Of a stretch of DNA of 37,362 nucleotides, positions 32,029 to 37,362 are shown in pieces; the first letter of the stretch is position 1; each line of letters starts with the position of its first letter. Under the pieces are notes generated by a model. That model was given only the letters and a program-made list of their open reading frames with translations. It was not told the DNA's origin and did no database searches. Position numbers and translations under genes: made by a program. This DNA is from JAIPJO01 sp035269015 (lineage in GTDB: Bacteria > Patescibacteriota > Patescibacteriia > Patescibacteriales > UBA12465), in the NCBI GenBank assembly GCA_035269015.1, contig DATFJU010000022.1, positions 1 through 37,362 on the forward strand, written 5' to 3'.

Positions 32029-33165
32029 CTATTGTTTAATAGGCATTACAATATAAAGATAAGAATCCTCTTTTTCATTTTTTATCATACAAGGGGTATT
32101 ATTATCAACAATAAAAAGTCTTATATTATCTGAATCAATATTATTTAAGCCATCAAGTAAATATCTAAAATTTAAAGTAATATCATTATTTTTACCTTTA
32201 ATCTCTCCATTTAAATTAATAACACTTTCACCTGTTTGTGTAGATAAAGATGAAATAATTATTTCTTTCTTTTCTGCGTTAACACTAATATTAATATCAT
32301 TAATTCCACTTTTAGAAAAAATAGATGATGCTTTTATTGCTCTAATTAATTCTTGTCTAGAAACTATTATTTCCGTTTCTTTTTTTTGAGGAATAATTTG
32401 TTTATAATCTGGATACTGACCACTTATTAGTCGAGAAATTATCTTACTATCATCAAGTTCAAAAACTATCTGGTTTTCATTAATATATAGTTTAACTTTT
32501 TTTTCTGAGCTATCAAGATCATCGCTTAAATTAGACGCTATTCTTAAAACTTCTTGCGCTGTTTTAGCAGGAATTATTATTTTATTATTTTCGTCTAAGT
32601 TTTTGTTTTTTTCTATATTAATATCTACAGTTTTTTCGGCCAATCTATAACTATCAGTTGCTACCATAAATAACTTATTATCACTAAATTCAAATAAAAT
32701 ACCTGAGAGCTCCACTCTTGATTCAGATTTAGAAACAGCAAAAACAACTTGAGATAAAGCTTTTTTAAATTCTATTAAAGAAATATTAATAATATTATTT
32801 TCTTCTATTTCAGGTAATAAAGGAAACTCTTTAGCTGACTCTCCTTTTATTTTTGTTTTATAATTACTACACTCAATTTTTATATTTTCATCTTTAACAT
32901 CAAAAGTTATTTTTTCTTGTGGTAAAAAATTAATATATTCATTTATTATTTTAGCATCGATAGTTATTTCTCCTGGTTTTTCTATTTTTCCTCTAACACT
33001 ATGAATTATACCAATTTCTAAATTAGTTGCTATTAAATCTATATTACCCTCATCAGCCTTTATTAAAATATTATTTAATATAGGAAGATTTACATTTTTA
33101 CTTGTTATATGACTTACTACAGAAATTCCTTTTTTTAAATTTTCTTGTAGACTGATAATTTTCAT
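32029..33165 (-). CDS. dnaN: DNA polymerase III beta sliding clamp
   Basis: This 378-residue clamp encircles DNA and tethers the replicative polymerase. It has the three-domain pattern of the family: an N-terminal MKIISLQENLKKGISVVSHI, NLPILNNILIKA, the central LSGILFEFSDNKLFMVATDS, TDSYRLAEK, the third-domain entry PDYKQIIPQK, and the C-terminal end YLYIVMPIKQ. It lies downstream of dnaA on the same strand with a 232-base gap. recF and gyrB, which often follow dnaN, are absent; a convergent PBP gene is there instead. Confidence 0.97.
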   Translation of the reverse strand: MKIISLQENLKKGISVVSHITSKNVNLPILNNILIKADEGNIDLIATNLEIGIIHSVRGKIEKPGEITIDAKIINEYINFLPQEKITFDVKDENIKIECSNYKTKIKGESAKEFPLLPEIEENNIINISLIEFKKALSQVVFAVSKSESRVELSGILFEFSDNKLFMVATDSYRLAEKTVDINIEKNKNLDENNKIIIPAKTAQEVLRIASNLSDDLDSSEKKVKLYINENQIVFELDDSKIISRLISGQYPDYKQIIPQKKETEIIVSRQELIRAIKASSIFSKSGINDINISVNAEKKEIIISSLSTQTGESVINLNGEIKGKNNDITLNFRYLLDGLNNIDSDNIRLFIVDNNTPCMIKNEKEDSYLYIVMPIKQ

Positions 33166-33318
33166 ATATTTTATATATTAGTTATATATTAATAATAGTA
33201 ATAGTAAGGAGGTGTATAACTTAAACAAAATTCATTTTATAGCTATTAACAAAGAATAAAATTAATAATTTTGTTGGGGAGTAGCTATATAGAAACTGTG
33301 ATATTTTTTATGTGTATA

Positions 33319-33353
33319 TGTTAATAAAAAATAATACAGGTTTTTTATTAACA
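33319..33353. repeat. 13-bp perfect inverted repeat between dnaA and dnaN
   Basis: TGTTAATAAAAAA (33319-33331) and TTTTTTATTAACA (33341-33353) are exact reverse complements with a 9-base spacer. Each arm holds TTATTAACA, a 7/9 match to the DnaA box. On the minus strand no T run follows, so it does not look like a normal terminator. A further CTATTAACA is at 33243-33251. The rest of the 232-base gap shows no gene. Confidence 0.7.
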
Positions 33354-33397
33354 ATCTATCCTCATATAAACCCAGGTAATGAACAATAAATTAACAA

Positions 33398-34801
33398 TTA
33401 AATTTGGCTAGTATTAAACAAGTTTTTAATTGAGTTAAGTTCTTGTTTTGTCTTTTCATTTTGTTCAAGGTCCTTACAAATTTTATTATATGCATGCATG
33501 GCCGTGGTGTGATCCCTGCCTCCTAATTCATTTCCGATGCTAGGGTAAGAGGTGTTAAGCTCTTTTCTGATTAAATAAATTGCCATTTGTCTAGGTCTAA
33601 CCAACTCCTTTTTTCTACCCTTACCAAGTAAATCTTTCATGGTTATATTATAATATTTAACTACAGCTTCAATAACATTTTTTGGTGTTATAGACTTACT
33701 TTGAATATCAGTTATTAAATCATTTAAAATACTTTTTACACTATCAAGATCTGGTTTAATTCCGCGAAGATCATGATAGGCTAAAATTTTATTTAAAGCT
33801 CCCTCTAATTCTCTAACATTATTATTAATAGAAGATGCTATATAATTAAGAACCTCTTCGTTTAGATTTAAACCTTTTTCAGAGGCCTTTGTTTCTAAAA
33901 TTGCGATCTTTGTTTCAATGTCAGGCTTACCTATATCAGCAACCATGCCTGATTCAAATCTTGATATAAGTCTTTTCTCAATAGCTGGCATAGCTTTTGG
34001 TGGCCTATCTGATGTTAGAACTATTTGTTTATTGCTTTGTTGTAGTTCATTAAAGGTGTGAAAAAATTCTTCTTGCGTTCCGTCTTTACCACCCATAAAT
34101 TGCACATCATCAATTAAAAGAATATCTACATTTCTATAAAGGTTTTTGAATTCTTTTGCTTTACCACTATGAATTGATTGTATATAATTGTTAGTAAATT
34201 TTTCACTAGTTGTATATAAAATCTTATCTGTTTTTTCTGATGCACTATTACCAATAGCTTGTAAAAGATGAGTTTTACCAAGTCCAACTCCACCGTATAT
34301 AAAAAGAGGATTATAGACATCTCCTAATTTTCTTATAACAGCCTGACAGGCGGCATGAGCTAACTCATTACTTTTACCAACTATAAAATTTTCAAATACG
34401 TATTTAGAATTTAAACCATATCTATTAATATTGCTAGTTGATTTAAGTGTTTTGTTTTTTGTTTTTATATTTGTACTAAAAGGTTCTGTTTTAGTTTTCT
34501 TACTTTCTTCTTCTTTTGGGCTAGTGTCATTAATAAGGTTTTCTTTATCTTTTCTTAATTCTACTTTGTAAATAATATTATTTATTTTTTGTCCACTAAC
34601 ATTTTCTAAGGCTTTCCAAATTTTTTTATGATACTTATTTTCAATCCACCTTTTTACAAAACTATTTGAAACACAAACAATTACTACTCCTCCTTCAAAA
34701 GAAGAAATAAAAGTATCCTTAAACCATGTAATAAAACTGGCTCTTGATAGATTGATTTCTATCTCTCCCAGCACTGCTTGCCAAACCCTATTTTTATCCA
34801 T
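33398..34801 (-). CDS. dnaA: Chromosomal replication initiator DnaA
   Basis: This 467-residue initiator binds DnaA boxes and opens oriC. Domain I (1-80) starts VWQAVLGEIEINLSRASF; a variable Lys-rich linker (82-125) is domain II. The AAA+ domain has Walker A GGVGLGKTHLLQ (170-181), Walker B LLIDDVQF (228-235) and sensor box ISRFESG. The C-terminal DNA-binding domain carries VRPRQMAIYLIRKEL (401-415) and the signature GGRDHTTAMHAYNKI (427-441). Box-contacting residues look canonical, which matters because the nearby candidate boxes are AT-shifted. It is divergent from rpmH and upstream of dnaN. Confidence 0.98.
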   Translation of the reverse strand: MDKNRVWQAVLGEIEINLSRASFITWFKDTFISSFEGGVVIVCVSNSFVKRWIENKYHKKIWKALENVSGQKINNIIYKVELRKDKENLINDTSPKEEESKKTKTEPFSTNIKTKNKTLKSTSNINRYGLNSKYVFENFIVGKSNELAHAACQAVIRKLGDVYNPLFIYGGVGLGKTHLLQAIGNSASEKTDKILYTTSEKFTNNYIQSIHSGKAKEFKNLYRNVDILLIDDVQFMGGKDGTQEEFFHTFNELQQSNKQIVLTSDRPPKAMPAIEKRLISRFESGMVADIGKPDIETKIAILETKASEKGLNLNEEVLNYIASSINNNVRELEGALNKILAYHDLRGIKPDLDSVKSILNDLITDIQSKSITPKNVIEAVVKYYNITMKDLLGKGRKKELVRPRQMAIYLIRKELNTSYPSIGNELGGRDHTTAMHAYNKICKDLEQNEKTKQELNSIKNLFNTSQI

Positions 34802-34827
34802 AGGAGTATAAGTTAATTTACTTAATC

Positions 34828-34856
34828 ATTATATTAGAGTTTTAAATATAACTCAA
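34828..34856 (-). promoter_or_regulatory. Promoter of dnaA
   Basis: On the minus strand TTGAGT (34851-34856), a 17-base spacer and a perfect TATAAT (34828-34833) lie about 27 bases before the dnaA start. The DnaA-box-like array begins 9 bases upstream of the -35, so DnaA could repress its own gene. Confidence 0.75.
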
Positions 34857-34865
34857 CAAGAAACC

Positions 34866-34896
34866 TGTTTATAATATGTTAATAGTTAGTTGATAA
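34866..34896 (-). promoter_or_regulatory. Three DnaA-box-like sites at 11-bp intervals
   Basis: Read on the minus strand, the 9-mers are TTATAAACA (34866-34874), CTATTAACA (34877-34885) and TTATCAACT (34888-34896). Their starts are exactly 11 bases apart, so all face the same side of the helix. They share the core TATNAAC, against TTATNCACA for the standard box. Confidence 0.6.
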
Positions 34897-34922
34897 TTTT
34901 GCAAGTTTAAATAAATAAATAG

Positions 34923-34951
34923 TTGACCTTTTTTTATTTCAATGATATTAT
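34923..34951 (+). promoter_or_regulatory. Promoter of rpmH-rnpA-yidD-yidC
   Basis: TTGACC (34923-34928), a 17-base spacer and TATTAT (34946-34951) precede rpmH. The leader would be about 45 bases and contains a weak hairpin (34960-34979) followed by a short T run. Confidence 0.78.
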
Positions 34952-35003
34952 GTTTTTACATAGCCAGTAATATGGTTATATTTTTATTAAAGATTGTAAA
35001 TGT

Positions 35004-35141
35004 ATGCCAAAAAGAACATATCAGCCAAACAAGCGTAGAGCCAGTAAAAAACATGGTTTTATGAAAAGAATGGCCAATAGAGTAGGAAAAAAAATACTAA
35101 AAAAGAGAAGAGATAGAGGAAGAAAGGTTTTATCTAAATAA
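35004..35141 (+). CDS. rpmH: 50S ribosomal protein L34
   Basis: This 45-residue ribosomal protein starts MPKRTYQPNKRRASKKHGFM and ends GRKVLSK, matching L34 along its whole length (usual length 44-47). It is a small, very basic protein of the large subunit that binds 23S rRNA. It is first in the plus-strand unit rpmH-rnpA-yidD-yidC. The gene order next to dnaA is the conserved bacterial origin arrangement. Confidence 0.98.
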   Translation: MPKRTYQPNKRRASKKHGFMKRMANRVGKKILKKRRDRGRKVLSK

Positions 35142-35157
35142 CACCTTTGCTTTTTAT

Positions 35158-35487
35158 ATGTTAAAAAAAACTCATTCCATTAGAAAACAAGAAGAAATTA
35201 AAGAAGTTTTTAAGTTGGGGAAAACTTATAAAAACAAAGGCTTACTACTTAAAGTAAAAAACAATAATTCAAATAAATACAGAATGACTGTTGTGGTAAG
35301 TTCAAAGGTTCTTTCTAAAGCTGTTAGTAGAAATAAGATCAAAAGACAGATAAAAGCTTTTTTTCTAGAAGAACTTAAAAACAACTATTATAAAAAAGAT
35401 TTTATATTTGTTGTTTTGCCAGAAGCAAAAGAATTAAACACTCAAGATTTAAAAATAAGTGTTAAAAAACTTATAAACAGTGTATGA
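35158..35487 (+). CDS. rnpA: Ribonuclease P protein component
   Basis: This 109-residue basic protein assists the RNase P RNA in cutting the 5' leader from pre-tRNAs. The RNR motif is KAVSRNKIKRQIKAFF (54-69), with Lys at the usual second Arg position. The N-terminal LKKTHSIRKQEEIKEVF is typical. It begins 16 bases after rpmH and its TGA stop overlaps the yidD start by four bases (ATGA), so the two are translationally coupled. Confidence 0.96.
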   Translation: MLKKTHSIRKQEEIKEVFKLGKTYKNKGLLLKVKNNNSNKYRMTVVVSSKVLSKAVSRNKIKRQIKAFFLEELKNNYYKKDFIFVVLPEAKELNTQDLKISVKKLINSV

Positions 35488-35738
35488 AATATATAAGTTA
35501 TTACCTTAAAAAAATATTAATAGGTTTAATAAAAGCTTATCAAAAAACACTTTCTTTTGATCATAGCCCCTTAAAAGTTTTTTACCCGCATGGTTTTTGT
35601 AGGTTTCATCCTACTTGTTCACAGTATAGTATTGAGGCTATTGATAAATACGGACCCATAAAAGGAAGTCTTAAGGCTGCCTGGAGGATTTTAAGATGTA
35701 ACCCTTTTAATAAAGGGGGAAATGATCCACTAAAATAA
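35484..35738 (+). CDS. yidD: Membrane protein insertion efficiency factor YidD
   Basis: This 84-residue amphipathic protein is thought to help YidC-dependent membrane insertion. The signature CRFHPTCSQYSIEAI (39-53) and the later LRCNPFNKGGNDP (70-82) are diagnostic, with Cys39, Cys45 and Cys72 present. It lies between rnpA (four-base overlap) and yidC (20 bases) in the standard order. Confidence 0.97.
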   Translation: MKYISYYLKKILIGLIKAYQKTLSFDHSPLKVFYPHGFCRFHPTCSQYSIEAIDKYGPIKGSLKAAWRILRCNPFNKGGNDPLK

Positions 35739-35758
35739 AAAATCTTTAAACTAATAAC

Positions 35759-36532
35759 ATGATTCAATTATTTAACCAATTTTTTTACGAACCAATCTTC
35801 AATTTAGTTATTTGGCTTTATAATGTTATACCTGGAGAAAATCTAGGTGTATCTATAATTGCCTTAACTATTATTATTAAGTTGATTTTATTGCCATTAT
35901 CTCAAAAATCAATTAAATCACAGAAAGCTTTACAGGAAATACAACCGAAAATTGATGAATTAAAGCAGAAATATAAAGACAATAAACAAGAAATGGGTAA
36001 AGCTATGATGAATTTATATAAAGAAAATAAAGTTAATCCTTTTTCTTCTTGTTTGCCACTTTTAATACAGTTACCATTTTTATTAGCTGTATTTAGAGTT
36101 TTCAGAAATGGAATTGAAAACAACCTATCATTAGTATATCCTTTTATAGAAACTCCTGAATCTATTAATAATATGTGGCTAGGTATTAATCTGGCGGAAA
36201 GAAGTATATTTTTGGCTGTTTTAGCTGGTGCTGCTCAATTTTGGCAAGCAAAAATGATGATGGCTAAAAAACCTGAAATAAAAACTAAAGGTAGTAAGGA
36301 TGAAAACATGGCCGCTATTATGAGTAAGCAAATGGTATATTTTATGCCTGTAATTACAATTTTTATTGGTTTAACATTACCCGGTGGTTTAACTTTATAT
36401 TGGTTTTTAATAACACTACTTACTGCCCTACAACAGGTTGTTATATTTAAACAAAAACAAAAAAATAAAGAAAAAAAACTTGTAATTGAGGGTGAGGTAA
36501 AAGAAAAAGAAGATGAAAAAATAGAAAAATAG
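35759..36532 (+). CDS. yidC: Membrane protein insertase YidC (short, Gram-positive type)
   Basis: This 257-residue insertase has no large periplasmic P1 domain, as in Gram-positive YidC/Oxa1. Membrane helices are near 28-48, 94-114, 145-162 and 190-220, with a charged cytoplasmic hairpin between the first two (49-90) rich in Lys and Glu. The hydrophilic-groove residue, Arg in Bacillus YidC, appears to be Lys41 in ALTIIIKLILLPLSQK. The C-terminal tail is strongly charged (KQKQKNKEKK onwards), possibly for ribosome contact. It ends the rpmH operon, followed by a terminator. Confidence 0.95.
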   Translation: MIQLFNQFFYEPIFNLVIWLYNVIPGENLGVSIIALTIIIKLILLPLSQKSIKSQKALQEIQPKIDELKQKYKDNKQEMGKAMMNLYKENKVNPFSSCLPLLIQLPFLLAVFRVFRNGIENNLSLVYPFIETPESINNMWLGINLAERSIFLAVLAGAAQFWQAKMMMAKKPEIKTKGSKDENMAAIMSKQMVYFMPVITIFIGLTLPGGLTLYWFLITLLTALQQVVIFKQKQKNKEKKLVIEGEVKEKEDEKIEK

Positions 36533-36546
36533 AAAACTTTATAAAT

Positions 36547-36576
36547 AAAAAAACTAGTTTAACGCTAGTTTTTTTG
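36547..36576. terminator. Terminator between yidC and the DGK-like gene
   Basis: AAAAAACTAG (36548-36557), a 7-base loop and CTAGTTTTTT (36565-36574) form a stem with T-run on the plus strand and A-run on the other side. It serves convergent genes and may act in both directions. Confidence 0.88.
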
Positions 36577-36594
36577 TACTAAAAATTGCTAATA

Positions 36595-37335
36595 TTAAAG
36601 GAAAACTCTTTTTTTACCTACTATTAAATTAACCCCTTTATCACTCATAGTTAGCATGCAAGGTAATTTTATTTTTGTAGAATTATCTAATGTGATATAA
36701 CCTTCATCAACACTAGACACCTCAATTTGCTTAACAGATAAAAAGCTGTGCCCCTTACTATTTATATAAATATGTAAATTTTCATCACGCGGATCAATTT
36801 TTTTAGGTAAAGATTTAGAAATATCAAATAAAGGCATATTAATAATATAAATAGAACTTTTATCATTACTTGCAATATCATAAGCGCCATCAATGTTTAT
36901 TATAATGTTTTTTGAGAATATTTCTGCTTGAGAAAGAAAGTAATAATTGTTTGCTTTAGCTACTTTGATATTTTCTGTTCTTCTTGCAAGTAAGATATTA
37001 CAGGCATCAGTGTAAGATTTAATGCCTAAACTTAAAGCAACCTGGCTATTTTCAACAGGAATAAAGGCAAAGAAAATTTCATTTAAAAAAAATGACACCT
37101 CTTTGGCTAATAAAGTTTTTAAAATTTTATTAAAACTTCCATCATTTCCTACGACAACTAAAGTACGAGCGCCCCTTTTAATTTCATTCCAAATAGCGCT
37201 TTCTATATTTTTTAAGTTGCTAAGCCTAATGATTTTCCCGTTTAATCCTAAGTCAGTTATTCTGGTTTCAATTTTGTTTACAGTTTTAGTGTATTTGCTT
37301 TTTTCAAGAAAATCATCATATATATAAAGGTGCAT
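36595..37335 (-). CDS. Diacylglycerol kinase-like (DAGK/NAD-kinase fold) protein
   Basis: This 246-residue protein resembles the DAGK catalytic fold. The nucleotide-binding motif RTLVVVGNDGSFNKILKTL (57-75) stands where lipid kinases have GGDGT followed by N. A central IFFAFIPVENSQVALSLGI corresponds to the segment that usually contains a GTGND-like motif, but that motif is not recognisable here. The C-terminal half is beta-rich, as in the family's second domain. Loss of one Gly and of the second motif raises doubt about kinase activity. It could be a divergent lipid kinase or a non-catalytic relative. Confidence 0.62.
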   Translation of the reverse strand: MHLYIYDDFLEKSKYTKTVNKIETRITDLGLNGKIIRLSNLKNIESAIWNEIKRGARTLVVVGNDGSFNKILKTLLAKEVSFFLNEIFFAFIPVENSQVALSLGIKSYTDACNILLARRTENIKVAKANNYYFLSQAEIFSKNIIINIDGAYDIASNDKSSIYIINMPLFDISKSLPKKIDPRDENLHIYINSKGHSFLSVKQIEVSSVDEGYITLDNSTKIKLPCMLTMSDKGVNLIVGKKRVFL

Positions 37336-37362
37336 ATATTATTATTTACTATTATTCTTGTC

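Larger units (their letters stand above)
34802..35003. other. Candidate replication origin (oriC) between dnaA and rpmH
   Basis: This 202-base AT-rich gap separates divergent dnaA and rpmH, the usual place for oriC. It holds the dnaA promoter, three DnaA-box-like 9-mers in phase (34866-34896), an A/T-only tract (AAATAAATAAATA) and the rpmH promoter. No gene fits in it. No exact TTATCCACA is visible here. Confidence 0.65.

Noticed and set aside
33206..33214. Perfect Shine-Dalgarno AAGGAGGTG on the plus strand in the dnaA-dnaN gap
   Set aside because: No ATG, GTG or TTG start with an open frame follows at a useful distance. It is probably chance or part of a regulatory site on the other strand.
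15693..35487. Alternative genetic code with UGA as glycine, known in some CPR groups
   Set aside because: UGA is the stop of recQ, the antitoxin and rnpA at exact ATGA overlaps, and no gene needs UGA read-through.

Overview
The window looks like the replication-origin region of a small, AT-rich genome from the Patescibacteria (Candidate Phyla Radiation). This rests on the gene set seen here: VirB2/TrbC-like pilin, repeated-LamG surface protein, signal-peptide bactofilin with membrane helices, Elp3-type radical SAM enzyme, K+-independent membrane pyrophosphatase and a lysine-rich proteome. No lineage below phylum can be named from sequence alone. UGA serves as a normal stop (rnpA, recQ, the antitoxin), so the UGA=Gly code of some CPR groups does not apply. 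Almost all sequence is coding and no gene-free stretch exceeds 300 bases. There are no rRNAs, insertion sequences or CRISPR arrays.

Layout. 1-3945 (minus): nusA, hppA (proton-pumping pyrophosphatase) and the start of tig (trigger factor). 4134-6923 (minus): a membrane-anchored triple-LamG protein and a VirB2-like pilin. 7054-12870 (plus): an envelope cluster with a polysaccharide flippase, a degenerate glycosyltransferase, an RluA pseudouridine synthase, a lamin-tail/OB-fold surface protein and a monothiol DsbA/GILT-like protein. 12954-14911 (minus): a CsoR/CstR-type repressor with a palindromic operator, thioredoxin and glutamate dehydrogenase. 15004-19679 (minus): glyA-folD-recQ-Trm9-like methyltransferase from a clear promoter. 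19866-20439: a RelE/Phd toxin-antitoxin pair. 20511-22082: an Elp3-like tRNA uridine-modifying enzyme. 22136-24665 (plus): bactofilin-like protein and phosphomannomutase/phosphoglucomutase. 24652-27987 (minus): PHP phosphoesterase, small membrane protein, Smr protein, ThpR, tRNA-His, a Cys-motif microprotein, tRNA-Arg and an rRNA/tRNA methyltransferase. 28123-31942 (plus): GalT-like protein and a class A penicillin-binding protein. 32029-36532: dnaN and dnaA (minus), divergent from rpmH-rnpA-yidD-yidC (plus). 36595-37335 (minus): a diacylglycerol-kinase-like protein.

The classic dnaN-dnaA / rpmH-rnpA-yidD-yidC divergence places oriC at about 34.8-35.0 kb. That gap holds a dnaA promoter, three DnaA-box-like 9-mers at exact 11-bp intervals, and an rpmH promoter. 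A 13-bp perfect inverted repeat carrying the same motif lies between dnaA and dnaN. Most genes left of the origin are on the minus strand, co-directional with replication; the envelope clusters are the exceptions.

Three systems merit most attention. (1) An Elp3-like enzyme and a Trm9/ALKBH8-like methyltransferase within 7 kb could form a cm5U-to-mcm5U wobble-uridine pathway, usually considered eukaryotic. (2) A CsoR-family repressor with the Cys31/Asn56/Cys60 pattern of persulfide sensors has its own operator and promoter and sits upstream of a thioredoxin with a CMPC active site. (3) The origin region shows phased, AT-shifted DnaA boxes.
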